Of a DNA stretch of 64,000 bases, positions 1 through 12,890 are shown one piece after another. The translations under genes and the position numbers were made by a program. The stretch spans positions 71,226 through 135,225 of the forward strand of contig SZWC01003605.1 of the NCBI GenBank assembly GCA_023375785.1. Direction: 5' to 3'. The stretch is from Penium margaritaceum. Its lineage: Eukaryota; Streptophyta; Zygnematophyceae; Desmidiales; Peniaceae. How positions within the stretch are numbered: the stretch's first letter is position 1; every line of letters begins with the position of its first letter. The notes under the pieces were generated by a model, which saw only the letters and a list, made by a program, of their open reading frames with translations, was not told the DNA's origin and ran no database searches.

Positions 1-3000
1 CTTGCTTGCTCCACCTTTCTAGGGCTTGCTCAACCTTTCTCTGGCTTGCTCCACCGTTCTCTGGCTTGCTCCACCATTCTCTGGCTTGCTCCACCTTTCT
101 CTGGCTTGCTCCACCTTTCTTTGGCTTGGTCCACCGTTCTCAGGCTTGCCCCACCGTTCTCTGGCTTAATCCACCGTTCTTTGGCTTGCTCCACAGTTCT
201 CTGGCTTGCTCCACAGTTTTCTAGCCTGCTCCACTTTTCTCTGGCTTCCTCCACCTTTCTCTGCCTTGCTCCACCTTTCTCGGGCTTGCTCCACCCTTAT
301 GTGGCTTGCTCCACCTTTCTCTCGCTTTGTTCACCTTTCTCTGGCTTGCTCTACCATTCTCTCGCTTCCTCCACCTTTCTCTGGCTTGCTCCACCATTCT
401 TTGACTTGCTCTACCGTTCTATGGCTTGCTCCACCATTCTCTGGCTTGGTCCACCGTTCTCTGACTTGCTCCAACATTCTCATGCTTGCTCCACCTTTCT
501 CTGGCTTTCTCCACCGTTCTTTTACTTGCTCCATCGTTATCTGGCTTGCTCCACCTTTCTCTGGCTTGGTCCACCATTTTCTGATTTGCTCCACTGTTCT
601 CTGGATTGCTCCTTTGTTTTCTGGCTTGCTCCTTTCTTCTCTGGCATGCTCCACATTTCTCCAACCTATTCCACCGTTTTTGACCTTGCTCCACTATTAT
701 CTGGCTTCCTCCACCTTTCTCTGACTTGCTGCACCGTTTTCTGGCCATGCTCCACCGTACTGTGCTTGGTCCACCGCTCTCTGGCTTGGCCACCTTTCTC
801 TGGCTTGCTCCACCGTTCTCTGGCTTGCTCCACCATTGTCTTGCTTGTTCCACCATTCTCTGTCTTGCTCCACCTTTCTCTGGCTTGCTCCACCTTTCTC
901 TGGCTTGCTCCACCGTTCTCTTGCTTGCTCCACCTTTCTCTGGCTTGCTTCACCTTTCTCTAGCTTGCTCCTCCTTTCAATGGCTTGCTCCATCATTCTC
1001 TTGCTTGCTCCACCATTATGTGGATTGCTCCACCGTTCTCTAGCATGCTCCATTGTTCTCTGGCTTGCTCCACCATTCTCTACCTTGCTCCGCCGTTCTC
1101 TACCTCACTCCACCATGATGTGGCTTGCCCCACCGTTCTCTAGTTGTTCCACCTTTCTCTGGCTTTTTAAACCTTGCTCTTGCTTCCTCCACGGTTCTCT
1201 GGCTTGGTCCATCGTTCTGTGGCTTGCTCCACCGCACTCTTGCTTGCTCCCCTGGTCTCTTGCTTGCTCCACTGTTTTCTGGCTTGCTCCACTGTTCTCT
1301 AACTTGCTCCACCTTTTTTGGCTTGCTGCATCTTTCTCAGGCTTGCTCCACCGTTCTGTGATCTGCATCTAGCTTGCTCCACCGTTCTCTTGCTTGCTCC
1401 ACCTTTCTCTAGCCTGCTTGACCTTTCTCTGGCTTGCTCCACCATTCTCTGGCTTGCTCTACCACTCTCTAGCTTACTCCACCGTTCTCTGTCTTCCTCC
1501 ACCTTCCTCTGGCTTGCTCCACCATTCTCTTGCTTGCTCCACCGTTCTCTGGCTAGCTACACCCTTGTGTGGCTTGCTCCGCCTTTCTCTGGCTTGCTCC
1601 ACCGTTTTCTTGCTTGCTCCACCTTTCGATTTGTTGCTCGACAGTTCTCTGGCTTCCTCCACGTTTCTCCGGCTTGCTCCACATTTCTCTTACTTACTTC
1701 ACCTTTCTCTGGCTTGCTCCGCCTTTTTCTGGCTTGCTCCACCGTTCTCTGGCTTGCTCCACCATTCTCTGGCTTGCTCCACCTTTCTCTTGCTTGCCAT
1801 ACCTTTCTTTGGCTTCCTCCACCGTTCTCTGGCTCGCTCCACCGTTATCTGGCTTAATCCACTGTTCTTTGGCTTGCTCCACCGTTTTCTGGCTTGCTCC
1901 ACCGTTCTCAAGCTTGCTCAACCTTTCTCTGGCTTACTCCACCTTTCTTTGGCTTGCTCTACCCATCCTCTGGCTTGCTCCACCGTTCCCTGGTTTGCTC
2001 CACCGTTCTCTAACTGGCACCACCGTTCTTTGGCTTGCTCGACCTTTCTCCGGCTTGCTCCATTGTTCTCTTGCTTGCTCCGCCTTTCTCTAGATTAAGC
2101 AACCATTCTCTAGTTTGCTCTAAATTTCTCCAGCTTTCTCCACCGGTCTCTAGCTTGCCCCACTATCCTCTGGCTTGCTCCACCATTCTCTGGCTTGCTC
2201 CACTGTTCTCTGGCTTGCTCCACCTTTCTCTAGCTTGCTCTACCTTTCTGTAGCTTGCTCCACCTTTCTCTGGCTTGGTCCACCTTTCTCTGGCTTGCTC
2301 TACCATTCTCTGGCTTCCTCCACCATTCTCTGGCTTGATCCACCGTTCTCTGGCTTGCTCCACCGTTCTCAGCCTTGCTCCACTGTCCTCTGGCTTGCTC
2401 CACCATTCTCTGGCTTGTTCCACCATTCTCTGAATTGCTCCAAAGTTCTCATGCTTGCTCCTCCTTTCTCTGGCTTGCTCCACCTTTCTCTGAATTGCTC
2501 TACCGTTATCTTGATTTCTCCACCTTTCTGTGGCTTGCTCCACCATTCCCTGGCTTGCTCCACCGGTATCTGGCTTGCTCCTCTGGTCTCTGGTTTGCTC
2601 TGCCATTTTCTGGCTTGCTCCACTGTTCTCTGGCTTGCTCCACCATTCTCTGACTTAATCCACATTTTTCTGGTTTGCTCCGCCTCTTTCTGGCTTGCTC
2701 CACCTTTCTCTTGCTTGCTTCACCTTTCTTTGGCCTGCTCCAGCTTTCTCTGGCTTGCTCCACCATTTCCTGGCTTGCTCTACCATTGTGTGGCTTGCTC
2801 CATCGTTCTATGGCTTGCTCCACCATTCTCTTACTTGCTCCTTGGTTCTTTGGCTTGCTCCACTGTTTTCTACCTTGCTCCACCATTCTTATGATTGCTC
2901 TACCGTTCTCTGCCTTGCTCCACCTTTCTTTGGCTTGCTCCGCCGTTCTCCGGCTTGCCCCACTTTTCTCTGGCTTGCTCCACCTTTCTCTAGCTTGCTC

Positions 3001-6000
3001 CACCTTTCTTTGGCTTCCTCCACTATTCTCTGGCTTGCTTCACCGTTCTCTGGCTTGCTCGACCTTTCTTTGGCTTGCTCCAAATTTCTCTGGCTTGCTT
3101 TACCTCTCTCTGGCTTGCACCACGCTTCTCTGGCTTGCTCTACTGTTCTGTGGCTTGCTCTACCATTCTCTGGCTTGCTCCACGTTCTCTGGCTTACTCC
3201 AATATTCTCTTGCTTGCTCCACCTTTCTCTGACTTGCTTCATCATTCTCTGGCTTGCTCCACCGTTCTCTGTCTTGCTCTCTTGTTCTTTGGCTTGCTCC
3301 ACCGTTATTTGGCTTGCTCCACCCTTCTCTGGCTTGCTCCACCGTTTTTTGGCTTGCTCCACCGTTCTCTGGCTTGCTCCACCGTTGTGTGCCTTGCTGG
3401 ACCATTTTGTGCCTTGCTACACCGTTCTCTGGCTTGCTCCACTGTTCTTCGGCTTGCTACACCATTCTCTAGCTTGCTCTACCGTTCCCTGGCTTGCTCC
3501 ACCGTTCCCTGGCTTGCTCCACCGTTTCCTGGCTTTCTCCACCATTCTTTGGCTTGCTCCATCGTTCTCTGGCTTGCTCCACTATTATCTGGATTCCTCC
3601 ACCTTTCTCTGACTTGCTACACCGTTCTCTTTCATGCTCCACACTTCTCCAACTTGTTCCACCATTCTTTACCTTGATCCACTGTTCTCTACCTTGCTCC
3701 ACCGTACCGTGCTTGCTCCACTGCTCTCCAGCTTGCCCCACGTTTCTCTGGCTTGCTCCACCGTTCTCTGGCTTATTCCACCATTGTCTGGCTTGCTCCA
3801 CAATTCTCTGTCTTGCTCCACCTTTCTCTGGCTTGCTCCACATTTCTCTGGCTTCCTGCACTGTTCTCTTGCTTGCTCCACCTTTCTTTGGCTTGCTCCA
3901 CCTTTCTCTGGCTTGCTCCTCCTTTCGATGGCTTGCTCCATCGTTCTATGGCTTGCTCCACCATTATATGGGTTGCTCCACCGTTCTCTAGCGTGCTCCA
4001 TTGTTCTCAGGCTTACTCCACCGTTTTCTAGCGTGCTCCACCATTCTCTGGCTTGCTCCACTTTCTCTGGCTTGCTCCACCGTTCTCCGGCTTGCTCCAC
4101 TGTTCTTGGGCTTGCTCCACCATTCTCTGGCTTGCTCCACCATTCTCTGGCTAGCTCCACCGTTTTCTGGCTTGCTCCGCTGTTCTCTTGCTGGCTCCAC
4201 CGTTCTCTGGCTTGCTCCACCGTTCTCTCCCTTGCTCTACCTTTCTCTGGCTAGCTGCATCTTTCTCAGGCTTACTTTACCTTTGGCCGGCTTGCTCCCC
4301 CATTCTTTGCCTTGCTCCATTGTGCTCTACTTTGCTCCACCGTTATGTGGCTTGCCCCACCGTTTTCTCGTTGTCTCACCTTTCTCTCGCTTTTGCCACC
4401 CTGCTCTTGCTTGCTCCACTGTTCTCTGGTTTGGTCCATCGTTCTCTGGCTTGCTCCACCGCTCTCTGGCTTACTCCCCTGGTCTCTTGCTTGCCCCACC
4501 ATTTTCTGGCTTGCACCACCTTTCTCTGGCTTGCTCCACGGTTCTCTTGCTTGCTCGACCTTTCTGTAGCCTGCTCGACCTTTCTCTGGCTTGCTCCACT
4601 GTTCTCTGGCTTGCCCCACCGTTCTCTGGCTAGCTTCACCGTTCTCTGGCTTCCTCCACCTTCCTCTGGCTTCCTCCACCATTCTCTTGCTTGCTCCACC
4701 GTTCTCTGGCTTGCTACACTGCTATGTGGCTTGCTCCACCAATTTCTTACTTGCTCCACCTTTTGCTTTGTTGCTCGACTGTTCTCTGGCTTGCTCCACG
4801 TTTCTCCGGCTCGCTCCACATTTTTCTTGCTTGCTCCACCTTTGTCTGGTTTGCTCCACCTTTCTCTGGCTTGCTCCACCGTTCTCTGGCTTGCTCCACC
4901 ATTCTCTGGCTTGCTCCACCTTTCTCTGGCCTGCTCCACCTTTCATTGGCTTCCTCAACCGTTCTCTGGCTTGCTCCACTGTTCTCTGGCTTGCTCCACC
5001 GTTCTCTAGCTTCCTCCACCTTTCTGTGTCTTGCTCCACCATTCTTTGGCTTGTTCCACCTTTCTTTGGCTTGCTCCACCGTTCTCTGGCTTGGTCCACT
5101 GTTCTCTGGCTTGCTCCACCGTTCTCTGGCTGGCACCACCGTTCTTTGGCTTGCTCGACCTTTCTCTCGCTTGCTCCACTGTTCTTTTGCTTGCTCGGCC
5201 TTTCTCTAGATTGAGCAACCGTTCTCTGGCTTGTTCCACGTTTCTTCAGCTTGCTCCACCGATCTTTGGCTTGCTCCACTGTTCTCTGGCTTGCTCCAAC
5301 GTTCTCTGGCTTGCTCCACCTTTCTTTAGCTTGCTCCACCTTTCTGTGCCTTGCTTCAGCTTCCTCTGGCTTGGTCCACCTTTCTCTGGCTTGCTCTACC
5401 ATTATCTGGCTTCCTCCACCTTTCTCTGGCTTGCTCCACCGTTTTCTGGCTTGCTCCACCGTTCTCTGGCTTGCTCCACTGTTCGCTGCTTTGCTCCACC
5501 ATTTTCTAGCTTGCTCCACCGTTCTCTGACTTGCTCCAACGTTCTCATGCTTGCTCCACCTTTCTCTGGCTTGCTCCACCCTTCTCTCGCTTGCTCCACT
5601 GTTCTGTGACTTGCTCCTCTGTTCTCTTGCTTGTTCTTCCATTGTCTGTCTTGCTCTGCTGTTCTCTGGCTGGCTCCACCATTCTCTGGCTTACTCCACC
5701 TTTCTCTGTCCTGCTCCACCTCTCTCTTGCTTGCTCCACCTTTCTCTTTCTTGCTTCACCTTTCTCTGGCCTGCTACAGCTTTTGCTGGCTTGCTCCACC
5801 ATTATGTGGCTTGCTCCACTGTTCTCTGACTAACAGCCATTATCTGGCTTGCTCCATCGTTCAATGGCTCCCTCCACCATTCTCTTATTTGCTCCTTGGT
5901 TCTTTCGATTGCTCCATTGTTCTCTGTCTTGCTCCACCATTCTTATGATGGCTCTACTTTTCTATGCCTTGCTCCACCTTTCTCTGGCTTGCTCCTCCAT

Positions 6001-9000
6001 TCTCCGGCTTGCCCCACCTTTCTCTTGCTTGCTCCACCTTTCACTAGCTGGCGCCACCTTTCCTTGGCTTGCTTCACCAGTCTCTGGCTTGCTCCACATT
6101 TCTGTGGCTTGCTCCACCTTTCTCTGCCTTGCTTTACCATTCTCTAGCTTACTCCACCGTTTCTTGGAGAACTCAAATGTTCTCTTGCTTGCTCCGTCGT
6201 TTCCTGGCTTGCTCCAACATTGTTTGGCTCGCTCTACTGTTTATTGGCAAACTCCACCGTTCTTTGGCTTTCTCCACCGTTCTCTGGCTTGCTCCACTGT
6301 TCTCCTGCTTGCTCGATCACTCTCCCGCTTGCTTCACCGTTCTCTGGCTTGCTCCACCATTCTCAGGCTTGCCCTACCGTTCTCTTTCTTGCTCCACCAT
6401 TCTCTGGCCTGATCCATTGTTCCCTGACATGATCCATTGTTCTCTGGATTGCTCCATCGTTCTGTGGCTTGCTCCACCCTTCTCTAGCTTGCTCCAGATT
6501 CATCTAGCTCGCTCCACTATTCTTTGGCTTGCACCACCTTTCTCTGGCTTGCTCCACCTTTCTCTGGCTTGCTCCACCATTCTACGGCCTGCTCCTTCAT
6601 TCTCTGGCTTGCTCTCTTGTTCTTTGGCTTGCTCCACTGTTCTTTGGCTTGCTCCAGCCTACTCTGGCTTGCTCCACCGTTCTCTGGCTTGCTCGACCGT
6701 TCTCTTGCTTGCTCCACCGTTCTCTGCCTTGCTCCAGCATTCTCTGCCTTGCTCCACCATTGTCTGGCTTGCTCCTCTGTTCTTTAGCTTGCTCCACCAT
6801 TCTCTGGCTTGCTCCTCCTTTATGTGGCTTGCTCCACCGTTCCCTGGCTTGCTCAACCAATCTCTTGCTTGGTCCACCGTTCAAGATTTGCTCCACTTTC
6901 TCTGGCTTGCTCCACTCTATCAGGCTTGCTCCACCATTCTCTGGCTTGCTCCGTCGTTCTCTGGCTTGCTCACCTATTCTCTGGCTTCCTCCACCTTTCT
7001 CTGAATTAATGCACCGTTCTCTTGCATGCTCCACATTTCTCCGACTTGCTCCACCTTTCTCTACCTTGCTCCACTGTTGTCTACCTTGCTCCACCGTACT
7101 GTGCTTGCTCCACCACTCTCTGGCTTGCAACACCTTTCTATGGCTTGCTCCACCGTCCTTTGGCTTGCTCCACCGTTCTCTGGCATGCTCCACCGTTCTC
7201 AGGCTTGCTCTACCTTTCTCCGGCTTGCTCTACCTTTCTCTGGCTTGCTCTTCAGATCTCTATCTTGCTCCATCATTCTGTGGCTTACTCCACCATTCTC
7301 TGGCTTGATCCACCATTATCTGACATGCTTCACCTGTCTATGGCTTGCTCCACATTTCTCTGGCTGACTCCACCTTTCTCTGGCTTACTCCATCCTTCTC
7401 TAGCTTACTCCACCAATCTCTGGCTTGTTCACCTTTCTCTGGCTTGCTCCACCTTTATCTGGCTTGCTTCACCTTTCTCTGGCTTTCTCCATCATTTTCT
7501 GGCTTGCTCCACCCTTCTCTGGCTTGCTCCACCATCCTCTGGCTTACTCTTCTATTCTCTGGCTTGCTCCACCATTCTCTGGCTTGCTCCACCGTTCTCT
7601 GGCCTGCTCCAACGTTCTCTGGCTTGGTCCACCTTTCTATGGCTTGCTCAACCGTTCTCTGACTTGCCCCACCTTCCTCTAGCTTGCTCCACCTTTCTCT
7701 AGCTTGCTCCACCTTTCTTTGGCTTGCTCCAACTTTCTCTGGCTTACTCCACCTTTTCCTGGCTTGCGTTACCTCTCCCTGCCTTGCTCCAGGTTTATGT
7801 GGCTTGCTCTAACGCTCTATGGCTTGCTCCAATGTTCTCTGGCTGCTCCAACGTTCTGTGGCTTATTCCAGCGTTCTCTTGCTTGCTCAACCTTTCTATG
7901 GTTTGCTTCACCTTTCATTGGCTTGCTCCACCTTTCTTTGGCTTGCTCTACCATTCTCTGGATTGCTCCACCGTATTCTGGCTTGCTCCACTATTCTCTG
8001 GCTTGCTCCATCCTTCTCTGGCTTGCTCCACCATTGTCTGGCTCGCTCCACCGGTCCCTGGCTAACTCCGCTGTTCTCTGGCTTTCCCCACCGTTCTCTG
8101 GCTTGCTCCACCATTCTCTGGATTGCTCCACCATTCTCTGGCTTGCTCCACTGTTCTCTCGCTTGCATAACTATTCTCTGGCTTGCACCACCGTTCTCTG
8201 TCTTTCTCCATCATTCTTTAGATTGCTCCACCGTTCTCTGACTTGCTGCACCTTTCTCTGGCTTGCTCCACCGTTGTCTGGCTTGCTCCACCTTTCTCTA
8301 GCTCGCTCCACCCTTCTTTGGCTTACTCCAATGTCCTCTGGCTTGCTCCACCTTTCTCTGGCTTGCTCCACATTTCTCTGTCTTGCTCCACCATTCTCTG
8401 GCTTGCTCCAGTGCTCTTTGCCTTGCTCCACCATTCTCTGCCTTGCTCCACCGTTCTGTGGCTTGCTCCAATGTTCTTTGACTTCCTCCACTGTTCTCTC
8501 ACTTGCTCCACAATTCTTTGGCTTGCTCCACCGTTCCCTGGCTTTCTCCACCAGTTGCTGGCTTGCTCCACCACTCACGGCTTGCTCCACTTTCTCTGGC
8601 TTGCTCCGGTTTATCTGGCTTGCACCACCATTCCCTGGCTTGCTCTACCGATTCCCTGGCTTGCTCCACTTTTCTCTGGCTTGCTCCACCTTTCTCTGGC
8701 TTGCTACGCCTTTCTCTGGCGTGCTCGACATTTATACGGCTTGCTCCACCGTCCTCTGCCTTGCTCCACCGTTCTCTGCCTTGCTCCACCGTTTTCTGAC
8801 TTGCTCCGCTGTTCTGTACTCCCTCCATCGCTTTCTGGCTTGCTCCACCTTTCTCCGGCTTGCTCCACCGTTCTCTAGCTTGCTCCAGTGTTCTCTGGCA
8901 TGCTCCACCGTCCTCTAGCTTGCTCCACCTTCATATGGCTTGCTCCACCTTCCTCTCGCTTGCTCCACCGATCTCACACTTGCTCCATCATTCTGTGGCT

Positions 9001-11260
9001 TGCTCCACCGTTCTCTGGCTTACTCCACGGTCCTCTTACTTGCTCGACCTTTATCTCGCTTACTCCACCTTGCTTCGGCTTGCTCCACCTTTCTTTGGCT
9101 TGCTCCACCGTTCTCAGGCTTGCTACACCTTCATCTCACTTCATCCACCTTTAGCTGGCTTGCCTCTCCCTTTTCTGGCTTGCTCCACCTTTCTCTGGCT
9201 TGCTCCACCTTTCTCTGGCTTGCTTTGCCTTTCTCTTTCTTGCTCAAGTGTTCTCTGGCTTGCTCCACCGTTCTCTGGGTTGCTCCACCATTCTCTGAAA
9301 TGCTCCACTGTTCTTTGGCTTGCTCCACCGTTCTTGTGCTTGCTCCACTATTATCTGGCTTGCTCCACCAATCTCTTGATTTCTCCATTGTTCTCTCGCT
9401 TGTTCCACCTATCTCTGTCTTGCTCTACCATTCTCTTACTTGCTCCATCGTCCTCTGCCTTCCTCTACCGGTCTCTGGCTTCCTCCACCTTTCTTTGGCT
9501 TGTTGTACCATTCTGTTGCTTGCTCCACCATTCTGTTGCTTGCTCCACCTTTCTCTGACTTGCTCCACCTTTCTCTGGCTTACTCCACTGTTCTTTGGCT
9601 TGCTCCACCTTTCTGAGGCTTGCTCCGCCTTTCTCAGGCTTGCTCCACCGTTCTGTGGCTTGCTCCACCTTTGTTTGGTTTGCTCTAGCTATCCATGGCT
9701 TGATCTACCTTTCATTGAATTGCTCTACCTTTGTCTGTCTTGTTCCACCTTTCCCTGGCTTGCTCCACCTTTCTCCGGCTTGCTCCACATTTCCCAGGCT
9801 TGCTCCACCACTCTCTGACTTGCTCCACCTTTCTCTGGCTTGCTCCCCCATTCTTTGGCTTGCTCCACCATTCTCTGGCTTTCTCCATAGTTCTCTGGCT
9901 TGCTCCACCGTTCTGAGGTTTGCTCGACCTTTCTCTTTCCTGCTCCACCGTTCTCTGGCTTGCTCCACTTTTCTTTGGCTTGCTTTTACCAATCTCTTGC
10001 TTGGTCCACTGTTCTCTCGCTTGCTCCAGCGTTCTCTGGCTTCCTCCACCGTTCTTTGGATGGCTCCACCATTCCCTAACTTTCTTTACAGTTCTCTGGC
10101 TTGCTCCATCATTCTCTGGCTTGCTCAAACATTCTCTAGCTTGCACCACCGTTCGCTGGCTTGCTCAACCGTTCTCTGGGTCCCTCCACCTTTCTCTGTC
10201 TTGCTCCACGTTTCTCTGGATTCCTCCACCGTTCTCTGGCTTGCTCCACCATTCTCTGGCTCTCTCCACATTTCTCTGGCTTGCTCCACCGGTCTCTAGC
10301 CTGCTCCAGCGTTCTCCGGCTTGCTCCACCTTTCCCTGGCTTGCTCCACTGTTCTCTTTCTTGCTCCACTGTTCTCTAGCTTGTTCCATCATTCTCTGGC
10401 TTACTCTATCATTCTTTGGATTGCTCTACCGTTCTCTGGCTTGCTCTACCGTTTTGTGACTTGCTCCATCTTTCTCTGGCTTGTTCCACTATTCTCTGGC
10501 TTGCTCCACAGTTCTCTGGCTTGCTCTACCTATCACTGGCTTCCTCCACCATTCTCTGGCTTGCTCTATCTTTCTTTGGCTTGCTCCACTTTCTCTGGCT
10601 TACTCCATCTTCTGTGTGCTTGCTCCACTGTTCTCTGGCTTACTCCGCCTTTTCATTGCTTGCTCGACCTTTCTATGGCTTGCTCCACCTCTCTCTTACT
10701 TGCTCCACCTTTCTCTGACTTCCTCCATCGTTCTGTGGCTTGCTCCACTGTTCTCTGGCTTGCTCCAGTGTTCTCTAGCTTGCTCCAGTGTTCTTTGACT
10801 TGCTTATCCTTTCCATGGCTTGCTCCACAGTTCTCTGGCTTGCTCCACCGTTTTCTTGCTTGCTCCATTGTTCTCTATATTGCTCCACTGCTATTTGGCT
10901 TGCTCCACAGTTCTTTGTCTTGCTTCATCATTCTCTGGCTTGCTCTTGTTTTCTCCAGCTTGCTCCACCTTTCTCTGGCATGCTCCACCATTCTCTTGCT
11001 TGCTACACCTTTCTCTGGCCTGCTCCATCTTTCTCTAGCGTGCTCAAACGTTCTCTTGCTTGCTTCAATGTTCTTTGAAATGCGCCACTGTTCTCTAGCT
11101 TGCTCCACCTTTCTCTGGCTTGCACCACCTTTCTTTGGCTTGTTCCACTATTCTCTTGCTTGCTCCACCGTTCTCGGGCTTGCTCCACCGTCCTCTGGCT
11201 TGCTCCACCGTTCTGTGGCTTGCTCCACCATTCTCTGGCTGACTCCACAGCTCCCTGGCT

Positions 11261-12890
11261 TGCTCCACCGTTCTCTGACTTGCTCTACCGTTATCTGGCT
11301 TGTTCTACCGTTCTCTAGCTTGCACCACCGTTCTCTGGCTTGCTCTACTATTCTCTGGCTTGCTCCACAGTTCTCAAGCTTGCACCACTATTCTCTGGAT
11401 TGCTCCAACATTCTCTGGCTTGCTCCACCGTTTTATGGCTTGTTCCACCTTCGTCTGGATTACTCCGCCATTCTATGGCTTCCTCAACCGTTCTCTAGCT
11501 TGCTCCACCGTTATCTGGCTTGCTCCACAGTTCTCTGGCTTGCTCCATTTTTCTCTGGCTTGCTCCACTGTTCCCTTCCTTGCTCCACCGTTCTCTGGCT
11601 TGCTTGCCCGTTCTTTGGCTTGCTACACCATTCTCTGCCTTGCTCCACGGTTCTCTGGCATGCCCCACCATTATCTAGCTTGCTCCACCATTCCCTGGCT
11701 TGCTCCACCTTTCTCTAGCTTGCCCTACCATTATCTGGCTTGCTTTACCGTTCTCTTGCTTGCTCCATTGTTTTTTTGTTTGCTCCACTATTCTCTGGCT
11801 TGATCCACCTTTCTCTCGCTTGCCCCACCGTTCTCTGGCTTGCTCCGCCTGTCTCTGGCTTGCTACACCTTTCTCTCGCTGCCTCCACTGTTCTCAGTCT
11901 TGCTCCATTGTTCTCTTGCTTGCTCCACATTTTCCTGGCTTGCTCCACCATTTTCTAGCTTGCTCCACCATTCTCTGGCTTGCTCCACTGCTCTCTGGCT
12001 TGCTCCACCTTTCTCTGGCTTGTTCCACTGTTCTCTTGCTTGCTCCACCGTTCTCGGGCATGTTCCATCGTCCTCTGGCTTGCTCCAACATTCTCTAACT
12101 TGCTCTATCCTTCTCTGACTTCATCCACCGTTCTCTGGCTTGCTCTACCATTCTCTGGCTTACTCCAAAATTCCCTGGCTTGCTCCACCGTTCTCTGACT
12201 TGCTGTGCCGTTATCTGGCTTGTTCTACCGTTCTCTAGCTTGCACCACCGTTCTCTGGCTTGCTCCACCGTTCTCTCGCTTGCTCCACAGTTCTCAAGCT
12301 TGCACCATTGTTCTCTGGATTGCTCCACCGTTCTCTGGCTTGCTCCACCGTTTTATGGCTTGCTCAACCTTTGACTGGATTACTCAACCGTTCTATGGCT
12401 TCCTCCACCGTTCTCTAGCTTGCTCCACCGTTATCTGGCTTGCTCCACCGTTCTCTGGCTTGCTCCACTGTTCCCTTGCTTGCCCCACCTTTCTCTGGCT
12501 TGCTTGCCCGTTCTTTGGCTTGCTACCCCATTCTCTGCCTTGCTCCATGGTTCTCTGGCTTGCTCCACCATTATCTAGCTTGCTCCACCATTCCCTGGCT
12601 TGCTCCACCTTTCTCTAGCTTGCCCTACCATTATCTGGCTTGCTTTACCGTTCTCTTGCTTGCTCCACTGTTTTTTTGCTTGCTCCACTGTTCTTTGGCT
12701 TGATCCACCTTTCTCTCTCTTGCTCCACCGTTCACTGGCTTGCTCCGGCTTTCTCTGGCTTGCTTCACCTTTCTCTCGCTGCCGCCACTGTTCTCAGTCT
12801 TGCTCCATCGTTCTCTTGCTTGCACCACCTTTTTCTGGCTTGCTCCACCATTTTCTAGCTTGCTCCACCATTCTCTGGCTTGATCCACCG
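11261..12890 (+). repeat. About 920-bp higher-order repeat, two copies
   Basis: The segment starting near 11261 recurs starting near 12181 with the same order of variant monomers, for example TGCACCACCG at 11321 and 12241 (offset 920). By a T-rich variant at about 11761 and 12661 the offset has become 900, so one 20-bp unit was lost. The copies have diverged at scattered bases, so this is an older duplication than the exact ones further on. Confidence 0.8.
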